From Punica granatum (lineage: Eukaryota > Streptophyta > Magnoliopsida > Myrtales > Lythraceae), in assembly GCF_007655135.1 (NCBI RefSeq), contig NC_045127.1, forward strand, positions 2,542,001 to 2,606,000: DNA of 64,000 nucleotides. The letters are read 5' to 3'. The translations under genes were made by a program, and so were the position numbers. Each line of letters opens with the position of its first letter. The stretch's first letter is position 1. The notes beneath the pieces were generated by a model. It was not told the origin of the DNA and did no database searches. It saw nothing but the letters and a program-made list of their open reading frames with translations. Shown here piece after piece: positions 36,352 through 48,359 of the stretch.

Positions 36352-36560
36352 TTGAGGTGGTTCGGTGTCTATTATACTTAAGTGAAGTTTCGAATTCAAA
36401 TTTAGTGAATGCATAAATTACACAATTAAAGGAGTTTTACCCTTTGACCACAAGAAAAAAAAAACTAAACTAAACAAAATTTTACCCTTTAGTGAATCCG
36501 TAAGACTTGAATATGAATTAGTAGGCACTCATTTGAACTTTCGGATGTTACGCGACACTT
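36352..36560 (+). repeat. tRNA-derived SINE-like copy (family A)
   Basis: TTGAGGTGGTTCGGTGTCTA head and AAGTTTCGAATTCAAATTT B-box region. The tail is duplicated: GTTTTACCCTTTGACC, then again TTTTACCCTTTAGTGAATCC, and then TGAATTAGTAGGCACTCAT. A shorter version of the same insertion is at 45940-46040, in intergenic unit 2. Confidence 0.55.
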
Positions 36561-36619
36561 AAAAAAAAAGAAGAAAAAGAAGTCATTCTTTAAGAAGTAT
36601 TGGCCCATAGGATATGTAT

Positions 36620-36850
36620 GCTGCGTTTGGTTTAAAAGTAAGATTTTAAAATCAGATTTTGATTTTGAAAAAAAGTAATATAAATTGGGTCCACCATTTG
36701 ACTTTGTATGAGTTATTTTATTTTGTTATTGAAAAATAGTGGTATAAATGGGGCTCACCCTTTGATTTTGTATAAGTTATTTTGTTTTGTTGTGAGTAAA
36801 ATTAAGTTAAAGTAGGATTTTAAAATTTTACTATGAAACCAAATAAGCCA
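36620..36850. mobile_element. MITE-like element, sister of 23576-23809
   Basis: Starts GCTGCGTTTGGTTTAAAAG and ends CTATGAAACCAAATAAGCC. It has the same internal duplication (AGTGGTATAAATGGGG followed by TTTGA.TTTGTAT.AGTTATTTT). Confidence 0.65.
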
Positions 36851-38254
36851 GTAATTTCATTATGCCACGAGTCACTGGAGAGGAAGAGAAAACTAGACAG
36901 TCTCATTCAAATGTGTTGGAATTGGGCATTATATATATGCATTTTAAGACTCGAACTCGGGTAATAGCTCGATTGGCATGCACGAAGAGCTTTCTCTTTT
37001 TCTCTTGAAGTATGTTATCTTGATTCGGTTCTTAACGGCCCTGGTCATTTTATATTATGTGATATCATTGGGACTTCTGTACCCACTTCTATATGCTTTA
37101 ATTTTTTATTTAGGTTCTTGCCCATTCCCTTACCAAAAAAAGGAAAAAGAATATTGTTGGCTTTATTTTTTAAAAGGAAAGATGATTTTGTTAACTGTCA
37201 TATTATTCAAAAGTTATCTTTTTCTATTATTCTGATATAACTTATAAAGGGAGAAATTCTTTTTGTTTTGCAACTGAGCAAGAAAAACTACTGCTATTTT
37301 TTCTCCACCACTCCCTCCCTCTCTTCCATATCTCTCTCATATAAACGACATTCTCATTTTTTCTTCTTTTTGGTATAATTTTATGATTCTTCATACAATA
37401 TATCCAATTAACTATTATAAAAGAAATTGATTAAACCAAAAGTATCTCGAGCGGGGATAATCGAACTTTATTGTATTTCTATATACATAATTTACATAAT
37501 TTTAATTATATTGTAATTTTCTATATGTAGCACGGGTATAACTCTAGTATTCTGAAATTGAGAGATTTTTTTCCAACGAGAAATTGGGAGATTTTGTTTA
37601 GTGTGCAGCTCTATTTTTTTAAAAATAATATGACTTTATTTTGAAGCATTAATAGTAGCAACAACAATTTTAAAAAAAATGCAGAATACTTAAATCCCAA
37701 AAAACCACAACCCAACAAAATCCTTTATACGCATAACTAAATCTTCTCAGAAAATATCAAAACTTGAAAACTCCATAATTAAAATGAGCGAAAGAACTAT
37801 AAATAAATTGAAAAAATTACAAAAGTTATAGCAACTTTATTGAGAGCATCGGAATTAAATTGATTACTAGGAAATATAATAAATTTAAGTTAGTATTTGA
37901 CGAATTGTATTGGCTTGATATTTATTGCTGACATATAATCGTTTATACTCCAATTTGAATAAAAATTCAAGTGAGGCATTGTGTGGATACACAGTGAAAA
38001 TTCTGGAGAAAAATGAAGAAGTAAATGAGACATATATGCCTTTTGCCTTTATTAATCGGAAAAAATACAACTTGTCATTAATTATGAGACATATATATGC
38101 CTCTTTGCACTTTGTTTCGTTTATTTCAGCTTATAATTATTTTATTTTTTATTTGATAGTTACCTAATAATTATTTTCTTTTTGCCCTTGCTGGCTAGCT
38201 GTAAATCGCCCCCCTCTTTTATAATAATAAAACTTTCACCCTCAAACGTATTCC

Positions 38255-38345
38255 TCCCTACCCTCCTTTTGTTCACAAAGGATATTCTTGAAGATATCAG
38301 TCCCCTCAACCAATGCTTCCCTAGTCCTTTCACTGAACCAGCATA
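38255..38345 (-). pseudogene. UGT71 3'-end relic in unit 1
   Basis: Short segment matching the C-terminal coding end of the UGT71-type pseudogene at 56705-58164: AAGGATATTCTTGAAGATAT against AAGGGATGTTCTTGAAGATG, and CCAATGCTTCCCTAGTCCTT against CCAGTGCCTCCCTACTCCTT. Flanking DNA (GACATATAATCG, GAGAAAAATGAAGAAG near 37930-38020) also matches the flank of that gene (~56525-56630). The same relic is in unit 2 at 48360-48440. Confidence 0.6.
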
Positions 38346-38644
38346 ATTGATGTTGACATATTCTTTTGGGTTTTCCGGTGCCGGAATAGTCTTATGTTTA
38401 CATATCATTTTCGAGGGTACTTGCGATTATTTTTAATTCCGTTTGTCAATTTCTTATCATTGTTATTGATATTATATTTTGTAATAGCAAAAATTGGGAT
38501 TATATTAAAAGTGAATCCAAATTTGTGGAAATTACAAAAATAAGAATTTGAAACTATAAATTAGTTATTATTTTCTGTAAGTAAAGAGAGGCTGAAGCTT
38601 AAATAATAGAAAAACTAAAAGATACAATGGCGGGACATGGAGAC

Positions 38645-38775
38645 ATTGAGAAAGAGGATATCATGCAGTAGCGCACACTCTCGCTTGTCAACCAAAAGGT
38701 TACATGTTCGATTCTCGTAGTGGGGTTATGCATGCCTCATTATTAATTATTTAGGATTTGTATTTTATTATATTG
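38645..38775 (+). repeat. tRNA-derived SINE-like copy (family B), unit 1
   Basis: ATCATGCAGTAGCGCACACT head, AAGGTTACATGTTCGATTCT (B-box), and the tail TTAATTATTTAGGATTTG...TTGTAACA. The orthologous insertion in unit 2 is at 48743-48868, so it predates the duplication. Confidence 0.7.
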
Positions 38776-39647
38776 TAACAAAAAAAAAGAGAGAGGGAGA
38801 AATAACATTGTAGCCATAGGCGTATATTCTTAACTTTTTTTTTTGTCACAAATTAAGGCAAATATAGATGTTTCTAATATAATTATTATAGGCAATTTTA
38901 ATTGTTCCTATAGCTAATTGTCTAAAGTTATTTTTGCCCTGAAATAAAATTAGGGATAAAACTATTACCTCCATATATATGGGTCAGTAGAGGCATATGT
39001 AAGAGACATAGTTGAACAATCACAAAGGCAATTATATGCTTTCCTTAAATTATCTAGAGGCAAAATATTTGCCACTTAGACCCGTTATTTAGAGGCAATG
39101 CCATTGGTTGCTTATTATCAAATTAGGGATATGTATTCATCTGCCTTAAGTTTGACTCAAAAAATACGGTTGCAATATTAATGTAAGGTGTATTTTTGCC
39201 TCAAATCCTAACAGAGACAAAATCATGGCATGTAAAAGGCTGATTATCTATCAAAACAAAAAAATTGTAAAAGGTTTCCTCCCAAAACGAAAAAAGTAAG
39301 GTTGAGTTTGTTGTGCCTTGAAATCTATTTGAGTTGTAGTGTTGGGAGGATGGATGGATCTTGATCTTATGGGAGATCATAATTGATGATATAATATCAC
39401 CCTCATCCATTATTGTATTTTTACAAATATTAAAATCAATTTTAGACTTTTAGTTGATGAGCTCAGAAAGCACATTCTATTTCAAAAGAGGTTGTACGGA
39501 ACTGGAAAGGTCAACATAGCGCCAGCCGCCGGGGACCAAAGCATAAACTTTCTATAAAGTTCTTTTAAGGCTAAGGGGATGAGAAAAGGGGTAATATTTG
39601 GATAAGCAACTTTTGGCAATATTTTTGTATAAAGAATGTTTATGATT

Positions 39648-39770
39648 TAATATAGGAATAAAAATAATAAATCTAAATAAAGAGATACGAATGTCCCCCT
39701 GAAAAGAATCGAATTTATGAACTTATAATGCTGACGATGACTTGTGCTAGTGCAAAATCTCTTTCCTCAC
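39648..39770 (-). repeat. tRNA-derived SINE-like copy (family B)
   Basis: Contains AATAAATCTAAATAAAGAGA, AATGTCCCCCTGAAAAGAATC and GACTTGTGCTAGTGCA, matching minus-strand family B copies. Confidence 0.55.
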
Positions 39771-41382
39771 TTTTGACGAGCTTTTCGTTTATTTTGGCTA
39801 AGCACAATTCAAAAGAGTCTGACAATTGAGGATGTCCCCGCATAGTCTAGACATACGTAAAATGATGATGATGACGACGACGACGAAAATATTTTTTGGT
39901 GAAGGTGAAGCGGACTAATAAAGAATTGACAGTTACAATATCAGATTACTAATATTTAGTTTACTCACTATTTTCAAAATCAAGCGTTATGAATGTAATA
40001 TGATTTATTATTATTATGATTATTGTTATTGTTGTTATTATTATTTATGATCTATTATATAATAAGAGAGGTATTTATTTTGCAATTGTGGCCGATTTCA
40101 GTAAACTAATTAATTTTTTTCTTATATACGTAAATTTTTATAAAAGAAAAAGGGAAAAAATCCATATGAAAAAAAAAGAACAATTTCATGAAAGAGAATA
40201 TAGCCAAAAAAAAATCTTATATCGCACGTATTTGTGTGAGCAATCTTGGGTTCAATTGCTTTTTGGAGTAAGATTTTACTCCATTTTATTCCACCCATAT
40301 AGGTGTGACTCGTGTGAGAATTTATTATTAAATTGAAAAAAAGATAAAAACTTATGTATATATGAATATAAAAGTAAATGAGGAATTTATTGTTAAAAAA
40401 TTGATTGTAACAATGATTAGAAAAAAATAGTGTGATAATTTATTATTAAATGCGAGAAAAAATAAAAAAATAATGATTATGTTGTTAACTTGAATGAAGA
40501 TTTGAGTGAAATAGAATATTTTTCCAAAACCAAACGGTAACCTCGTACGCACTGAATATTTAGATAATGATCGGATCAAATGAAATTTCATATATCACAC
40601 GAAAGACACCGACAAGTCCTTTGATTTTAGAACATGTACAAGTCTACCGGGTTTGCGGTTGTCCACCGTTCCATCCCCTTCTTCTCTTTTAATTTTTTGG
40701 CCTCAAATTTGAAGACATGCAGTGCTTCCGTACGTAAGGATAGCTAAAACCTCGAATCAAGGATTAGGTTAATTCATATGGTTGATAATTCAACCAGACA
40801 AAAGACAACAAAGTTTTATATGTAATTAATATATTATATATTATATGTCACAAGTCAATTAGAATTTCATAAATTAGTAAGGATTTTTAGAATAATCACA
40901 AAAAAAATCTATCATTCACAAAAATATTTTTTTATCTCTCTTATGACACAACGTCACGTAATATACTTATTATACACAGTACCTTCTCTCGTAACACATG
41001 TAGTTGGCGAAGACTTGGAACATATATTAGAATATTGTCATACATAATACAATGACTGCATCATAAAATTTCCTATAATTTTCGTAAGAGCTTCCCAAGA
41101 AAGTTTATAGTTTATATGTTGGTTCAACGAGTTAAATATCACTGTGATTCTCGAAATTTTTGTTTGCCATGATCAATTTTATCCCTGAAATATTTTCGCC
41201 ACCACTTTAGCCTAAAGGTTGCCATTCCATCCACCAATTTAGACTATTTAGTCTCTTCATTACAATCTTGTAACGAAAATGTTAAATTTTCTAAACCGCA
41301 TCCTTTTGGTGTTTCCTATAAATTATTAATATTATTAATATTATTATTTTCCTTTTATTCTTTCGGTGTGGGGGAACCAGCT

Positions 41383-41409
41383 GGGGGAAGGGAAGGGAAG
41401 GGAAGGGGG
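41383..41409 (+). other. G-quadruplex-type run
   Basis: Five G-runs of 3-5 separated by AA: GGGGG, then AAGGG three times, then AAGGGGG. This meets the canonical G4 pattern with 2-base loops. No gene is nearby. Confidence 0.7.
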
Positions 41410-42009
41410 AGAATGGAGGGGGGGCCCTCCGGTGAGGTCGTCTGATCAGGCTTGCTAAGATCACCCTGATCACTCAGATTAGTCACACATACAGGCTGGT
41501 ATAAATAATATCAAAGGGGTGAGGATGAATTGGCTTGTGTTTGTAAAGCTTGGGCAGTCTTCTAGGATTAGGATGTGCTTCTTCTGTAAGGGATTGACGC
41601 CCAAAATCTTGATGTTCTCGATCGATCTCATGATCAATTTGATCACGAAAAATGCATGGAATCACAGCAGGAACTGCTCAGATCATTCCTATATACGGCT
41701 GGATGGCGGAACTATCAAGGCCGGCAGAATTGCGACTCAAATTATATTGGGATGAGTCGGGATATTCTTTGGCAGACCTCGCGTATTGATTGCTAGGAAC
41801 ATTCGTATGAAAAGCAAAACAGGAATACTATTACTGGCAGTACTTTTTTTTTTATAAGGTATTACATTTTCATTGCACGCTAAATGTTGCCACTGTTCTT
41901 TAATCATCAATTTATAGATGAAACTGATTACGATGTACATTTTTTTTTTAGGGCCATGTGTTGAACGCACCTTTACTCTAATTTGTTCATGGATAATTAT
42001 GAAAGATTT

Positions 42010-42100
42010 TTTTTTTTTAACAAATGCGTGTGCGAGAGAGGATTCAAACTCTTTCTGGAAACCCAACACCTTGTCTACTGCGGGCGCATGCATTTGTTCA
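42010..42100 (-). repeat. tRNA-derived SINE-like copy (family B, partial)
   Basis: GAGAGAGGATTCAAACTCTT and ACCTTGTCTACTGCGGGCGC on the plus strand match the inverted head of family B. Confidence 0.4.
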
Positions 42101-42111
42101 TCAAACTTGCA

Positions 42112-42270
42112 ATTATCAAGCGGTTTAATAAATGTTCCCTTAAGTAAGATCTCGGATTCGAGTTTTGTTAACGAAGAAAATTCACATTAAGAGAGCTTTA
42201 CTTCTTAAGAAGTCGGTCTGGTTCATACTGAATTAGTCGGAGCTCATGAGGCTTCCAAATAACAGGTGAT
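42112..42270 (+). repeat. tRNA-derived SINE-like copy (family A)
   Basis: TCAAGCGGTTTAATAAATGT head, CTCGGATTCGAGTTTTGTTA B-box region, AGAAAATTCACATTAAGAGA, and TGAATTAGTCGGAGCTCAT tail. Confidence 0.6.
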
Positions 42271-43779
42271 GAAATATTTTCCATTTTGGAAAGATATATA
42301 TGCCATGAGATTTTCCAATGTTCGGTTTTTTTAATCTGTGGACCAAATCTATGAATGGGGCAAGGTAAGGTAAGGTCACTGAGTCAAGTCCTCCACGATA
42401 GAGATGATTGATCGACGTGGATAGATGGATGGGCATGAATGCTTTGCTGAGTAAAGTCTTCCATGGAAGATAAAGCGACTGGATCGATGGATGGATATGG
42501 ATGCTTTGTTTCATACTTGCAGAATCAGTGCTGGACCAGTCAATGAAGTAATTTATTTTTGCGCGTTGATCGTCTTCATGTAGTGGCTCGTACTCGTAGA
42601 CGAATTGATGTATATATGTTAGGCCCTCAGTATCACCCGATAGAATTATATAGAAACCATTTTATCCAGGGATCAGCATTCTTTATTGATCTTTTCCGAG
42701 TAGGAAAAACTTGACCCAAGTTGCATCACTTCGGAAGAGATCGTTAAATCCAGAACAAGAAAAGTTACCAACTGTCATTTACCGATCCATTCAGCGTTGT
42801 GTGGATTTAACTTCCAGACAAATCGCACCAGATTTAATTGGTTTTTTGTTTTTGTTTTCGGTAGATAGATTTAATTAGTTTGATCTGCGCAAACGACACG
42901 GAATGCGCGTGGTCCCGTATGTTTAGGGCTAACACCTCAAGAAAAGGACCATCGCAAGACACGACACAAGTTGTGGGGAGTCAATTATTTTCGTGGAAAG
43001 ACACGGTGCTGGAACCATTATTCCTTGCCACACAAAATTCAATGAAGCATAGATCTTGAAAAGTCTTACCAAAGTTTATTGGATGTTACTGATCATCGGC
43101 TTTATTAAAATATTGGCAGTTTTTCCTTCTCCATTCAATAGTGTAGGAAAGACACTTGCCCAGGTCCACAATCTGAAATATGTACATCATGTAGCAAAGT
43201 ACTAGGAATAATCCATTTCTTTGTGGTAGACCATTCGCATTAATAAAAGAGGGTAGATACTTACTCTAATATTATGAGCAAATCATATATATTAAGAAAT
43301 AGTGACATGTATATGCGGAACATATGGTGTGTAGGTGCAGGGTATAAGAAAAACCATACTCGGTGGATACGTGATGTGTAAAATGAAATTTTTTATCTTC
43401 TATTTAGAGAAATATATGATACATTGAATTAAAAAAGAATAACATATAAATGAGTTGTTTTCATTTATTGATAATGTATTTAATTTTTCAAAATTTTCTT
43501 TTATTATATATTATCACTTACAAATAATATGGATATTTGTTCAAAATTCGTTGAGTATTACTTTAGTTAAAATATAGTAAAGATATATGTAATTGGAATT
43601 GAAAAGAGAATTTATGTGGATCTAAAATTCAATGACATAGCGCAATCACATTCCGTTCCTTGATTTTTATATATTTATATTGATGATTGATATTGATTGA
43701 TTATAGGCTTGTGCATACTGAGGATTGAATGTGAATGGAAGGGGATGGCCTTTTGACTCCCAATCAATTACGTCAAACT

Positions 43780-43789
43780 ATGTCGACAT
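43780..43789 (+). promoter_or_regulatory. Zinc-deficiency response element before ZIP copy 2
   Basis: ATGTCGACAT is an exact, palindromic match to the ZDRE consensus RTGTCGACAY bound by the F-group bZIP19/bZIP23 zinc sensors. It is ~710 bp upstream of the ZIP copy 2 start and embedded in a conserved block (CAAACTATGTCGACATTGTT) shared with ZIP copy 3. Confidence 0.75.
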
Positions 43790-44500
43790 TGTTGCAACAA
43801 TTTGTAATTTTTTCAGCCCTTAATTTAAAAAAAGAAAAAAAAACAAAACAAAACAACTAAGACATCCACCGAAAAAAAAAAAAAAACTAAGACCTTTCCA
43901 ACTGTAGCTGTTTGCTGCTTCCCATCAAATTAATTACCCAAATTTAATTTCCCTTAAGAAAAAAGTATCTCCATTATGTGCTTTTAATTGTCTCAGAAAC
44001 AATAGCCATGATGAAATACATTTGTCCTGCTCATACTCTTCCAGAAAGACAGCCTTGGTTGGACGAAAGTACGGATTAGAACAGACTCCTTAAACTCGCC
44101 TTAGGGTGTTAGGAACTTTACTTCGGGAGATACTGTTAGAGTGGTCTCTTCTTTTTGGGACTGAAAGTGTACTTGGGATTCCGCGTTCAGATAATTCTCT
44201 AGATCATTACTTGGGCCAATTCAATTTGGTCTCAAGTCAATTTTTATTTCTTGTGTATGCTAGAGCCACAAGCATAGTTGATGTACCTTCATACTCGTAG
44301 CAATAACATTATTATCCTCATTTACCTATCATCAAAAGAGAAAAAGAAGCATAAGCCTTCTGCAAGACCGCCACTTATAAGAACAGACTCCCGGCCCCAA
44401 GTACCCTAAAACATATCTGTTCCTTAAACGTTTCATCGTCCGTCTTAAGTCTAAACCTTAACCTCTGTTCCTTCCTCCTATTGTCCGGTCGATCGAAGAG

Positions 44501-45634
44501 ATGAAACTCAGCCGCCACCAGCGGGCCCTCGTCAACCTCTCCATGTGCTTCCTCCTCCTGCCGCCATTGGCTCTCGGAGAGTGCACCTGCGACCAGGACA
44601 GGCCTGACAGCCGGGACAAGACCGCAGCCCTCAGGTACAAGATTGGGGCCATCGCCGCCATCCTCGTGGCTGGCGCGCTCGGCGTCTGCCTCCCCATGCT
44701 CGGGAAGGTGGTCCCCACGCTCCGACCCGACAGGGACTTCTTCTTCGTTGTGAAGGCATTCGCGGCAGGGGTGATCCTCTCCACGGGGTTCATCCATGTC
44801 TTCCCGGACGCGTACGAGAACCTCACGTCGCCCTGCCTTGCCGATGAGCCATGGGGGAGCTTCCCCTTCGCGGGGTTCGTGGCCATGGTGGCGGCGATCG
44901 GGACGCTGCAGATTGACATGCTCGCGACGTCGTACTACACGAGGAGGCACGAGGAGGCGGGTGGGGTCCATGCAGAGGACGTCCACCTCCACACGCACGC
45001 CAGCCATGGCCACTCTCACGGCCCCGTTCCACCGGACGATTCTGCATTCTCGGTGGACCTTCTCCGGCACAAAGTCATATCACAGGTAATTAATTAATTA
45101 ATCGCTAATTTGATTTGTCACTGACCATTTATAATACATGTCGTTTAACTTGGTTGTTCACGCGCGGTGGCCTGGCAGGTACTAGAGGTGGGGATAATCA
45201 CGCACTCGGTGATTATAGGGATCTCGCTCGGGGCCTCACAAAGTCCAAAGATCATTAGGCCACTCGTGGGTGCGCTAACCTTTCACCAGTTCTTCGAGGG
45301 CATGGGCCTCGGTGGTTGCATCGCTCAGGCAAAGTTCAGGTCCCGAGCAGTGGTCATCATGGCGTTATTCTTCGCCCTCACAACCCCTGTCGGGATCGCC
45401 ATCGGGATCGGCATATCCAACACGTACAATGAGAGCACCTCCAAGGCACTGATTGTCGAGGGGATCTTCAACGCTGCTTCGGCGGGGATCCTCATCTACA
45501 TGGCACTGGTGGACCTATGCGCGGCCGACTTCATGAGCCCGAAGATGCAAAAGAATGGGAGGCTGCAACTGTGGGTCAATGCGTCTCTACTCGCAGGGGC
45601 GGGTTGCATGTCCGTGCTCGCCTATTGGGCCTAA
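44501..45634 (+). CDS. ZIP-family transporter, copy 2 (mosaic gene)
   Basis: Intact ZIP transporter of 346 aa. Exons 44501-45085 and 45179-45634 are separated by a 93 bp GT-AG intron. A signal peptide ([16 protein letters not shown]) precedes the spans. The His loop [13 protein letters not shown] is preceded by a shorter linker than in copies 1 and 3 (about 13 residues fewer). The metal-path residues are His204, His231 and Glu235. Exon 1 and upstream DNA resemble copy 3 ([24 protein letters not shown]). Exon 2 is almost the same as copy 1 ([32 protein letters not shown]), including fusion of the two last exons of copy 3. This is best read as a product of unequal crossing-over. A ZDRE lies ~710 bp upstream. 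The TATA-like sequence is reduced to TTATAAG (~44374). A poly(A) signal AATAAA lies at 45847-45852. Confidence 0.94.
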
Positions 45635-45688
45635 GGTCATAAGATGCACGCACGGGTGTTAGCAAACATTGATGATGTACGTGATCTC

Positions 45689-45721
<33 letters not shown>

Positions 45722-45939
45722 TTCTATCTTATAGATCCTCTTACGATATGAAAATACGAATAGGTAAGTCAGTTATAGTAAAAAGAAAACATGATGGATT
45801 ATATCCCCAACAAGACGTAGAGCCGTGCATTATTGTCTGGAGTAGCAATAAATAATAAAGAATTCTTTGTATTATATTATATACATATATTTTTTTTCGT
45901 TAGATCAAAGAAAGTGCGCAATATGTCATTCGTATTACG

Positions 45940-46040
45940 TAGATTGATTAAGGTGGTTTCGCGTCTATTATCCTTAAATGAAATTTTTTGAATGGAAAAA
46001 TTCACAATATTAAGAGTACCCTTTGGCAAAAAAAAAAAAA
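45940..46040 (+). repeat. tRNA-derived SINE-like copy (family A, partial)
   Basis: AAGGTGGTTTCGCGTCTATT and GGAAAAATTCACAATATTAAG match the orthologous copy at 36352. The 3' half is lost. Confidence 0.5.
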
Positions 46041-46182
46041 AAGGAAAAAAAAGATAATGTCATTGTTAAGTAATGTTGTCCCATATGATATGGAACTTCA
46101 TTTCATTATGTTATCAGTCATTGGAGAGGATGAGAAAACTAGACAGTCTCATTCAACCTTGCTGGACTTGGACATTATATAT

Positions 46183-47552
46183 GGGAAATTGACACTAGTA
46201 GTCCTAAAAGTTTATCTTTTTTTTATATTGAGTCTTAAATGTTTAACTTCGAGAAATTAAATCCTAAAACGTTTAGAAAAGTGACAGCAATGGTCCTTTC
46301 CTTCACTGCCTTTCACAGAGCTGCCAGCATGGAGATAACGACTTTAACTGCGTTCGGATGGCCGTTAAATTGCCGACGTGACACGTGAGGAGTGGACCCG
46401 AGTGGAAGACCCGATTTTTCAAGACTCGGCTCCATCTTAGAATCGGGTCGGTTCGGGTCGGGATGTCTCCTTCTTCACCCGACTCCCTCTCCATGCTCGA
46501 AACCCTAGCGCGGCTCCTCTTCTCCACGCAACCCAGCGGACCACTTGGGTTCTGCCTATTGCCATGGCTTTTTATGATCTTGTCGCGGTTCTGCTGCCCG
46601 TCGGGCTGTTGAGGCTTTTGGTCGAGCTTGTAATATCGCGGGATGAAGATATCCTAGCATTAGTTTATGAGGCTAGGCCGGTGACTCACCACAACTTGGG
46701 TAATAATGGCGGGAATCAGAGAAGGGTGTGGAGAGAAAGGAGTAGACCGGCAACTATTGTCCCAAATTCTAATTCCATGCCGAACTCGAATCCTCGTTCT
46801 GCTTCGGTTTCTGATGGAGGGCTTTTAGGGTTTTAGGTTTCTGCTTCGGCTTTGGTTTCTCAGGTCACCCAGGAACAAACTTCCTTCACTGTTCTTGAAT
46901 GAGATTTTGTGATGTGGGCTGCTTTTCATGGGTTGTGAATCTGATTGCTTCTCTGAGATGAAGGAATGTGCAATCCCCTGTTCGTCTAATTGTCAAGCTT
47001 CTCAAATTCTTGTTCACATTCAATAGAACTGAATTAGGATCTCAATACCCTGTCGTTGCATTATAATGTGCCATTACCAGATTGTTCGTCGATACAGAAT
47101 CTCAGTTCATGTTACCTTTTGCCCTGGATGTTGTCTTACGTTGCTCGCGCTCTCTGCGCCCTTGCTTGAACGCAGGGTGAGCATCGAGTCCAAGAGGCGC
47201 AGAGAAGATGCTGCGTCGGCCGATAACTTGGCCCTTGAGGGAATCAGATTAGGAGCGAGTCGGGTGAAGAAGGAGACATTCGGACTCGAACCGACCGAAT
47301 TTTGGGAGGGAGTCGAGTCTTGAAAAATCAGGTCTTCCACTCGGGTCCACTCCTCACGTGTCATGTCAGCAATTTAACGGCCATCTGACGCACTTAACAC
47401 TGTTATCTGGCAGCTCCGTGAAGGGCAGTGACGGAAATGACCATTGTTACCACTTTTTCAAACGTTTTAGGACTTGATTTCCCTAAATTAAACTTTTAGC
47501 TCTCAATGTCAAAAATTGACAAACTTTTAGGATTATTAGTGCCATTTTCCCC
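46183..47552. mobile_element. Non-autonomous MULE with ~300 bp inverted ends
   Basis: 1370 bp element. The left end (GGGAAATTGACACTAGTAG) and right end (inverse GGGGAAAATGGCACTAATAA) are inverted repeats of ~300 bp (46183-46485 and ~47257-47552), pairing through GACACGTGAGGAGTGGACCC and GAGTCGGGTGAAGAAGGAGA. It is flanked by 9 bp repeats differing at one base (ATTATATAT at 46174-46182, ATTATATTT at 47553-47561), the size typical of Mutator-like elements. The paralogous unit 1 has the uninterrupted site at ~36926-36945. The interior has no transposase. An open frame at 46564-46836 (90 aa, starts MAFYDLVAVLLPVG) is unrecognised and could be captured host sequence or chance. Confidence 0.88.
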
Positions 47553-47654
47553 ATTATATTTATATGTGTGTGTATATCCATATATTTATATATATGCAGT
47601 TTAAGACTCAAACCCGAAAATATCATTGGCTTTTAATTATTTTTTTTTCCAGTT

Positions 47655-47775
47655 ATAAAAGAGGCTTACAGCCTAGTAAATATCTAAATAAAGGAGTACG
47701 AAAGTCAAGGATTGAACATGATGTTTTATAGTTTCGGACGGCGACTTGTGTCATTGTTCTAAATTTTCTCTCTCT
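47655..47775 (-). repeat. tRNA-derived SINE-like copy (family B)
   Basis: AGAGGCTTACAGCCTAGTAA, TAAATAAAGGAGTACGAAAG and GACTTGTGTCATTGTTCTAA match the minus-strand copy at 7484. Confidence 0.5.
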
Positions 47776-48359
47776 ATTGGCTTTTATTTCTTTACTGATA
47801 TTGTGAGATTTTTTCCAACGACATTTTGAGAGATTTTGTTTAGTGTGCAGCTCTACCTCTTTTTTGTACATGTGACTTTATTTTGAAGCATTGACTGTAG
47901 CAACAATTAAAAAGAAAATGCCGAAGACTTAAATTCCGAAAATCCACAACCCAACACAATCATCTATATGCATAACCAAATCTTCTCATAAAATATAAAA
48001 TATTGAAAACTCCAAAATTCAAATGAGCAAAAAATTAGGGAAAATTGGAAAAATTACAAAAGTTCTAGAAAATTTATTGAGTAAATAAAGTATTCTGAGA
48101 CCATCAAAATTAAATTGATTACTAAGAAAAATAACAAATATAAGTTAGTATTTGACGAATTGTGTTGGCTTGGTATTTCTTGCTGACATATAATCTTTTA
48201 TATACTCGAATATGCGCGTAAAAATTCTACTGTGGCGTTGTGGTAGATATACAGTGCAGATTTCGGAGGAAAATGAAGAAGTAAACGGGATATATATGCC
48301 TTTTGTCTTTATAATAATAATTTAACTTTCACCCTCAAACTTATTCCTCCTACTTTGTT

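Larger units (their letters stand above)
36032..44500. other. Intergenic unit 1 of the ZIP array
   Basis: Gene-free except for relics. The first part (36032-~40600) is homologous to 45635-~50240 behind ZIP copy 2, and the last part (~43670-44500) is homologous to ~50930-51630 before ZIP copy 3. In between, ~40620-43670 is largely private to unit 1. Contents listed separately: CT/AT microsatellite, SINE and MITE copies, UGT71 3' relic, G-rich run and a zinc-response element. Confidence 0.7.

Noticed and set aside
37500..37550. Helitron end (CTAGT after a GC-containing motif), and similarly near 59450
   Set aside because: Only a short motif (CTAGT, or GCGCGTTGCGC) was visible. No matching 5' TC end, hairpin spacing or Rep/helicase was found.
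46564..46836. Independent 90 aa gene
   Set aside because: Lies wholly inside a MULE, has no recognisable domain, and has no evidence of being a gene. Described with the element instead.
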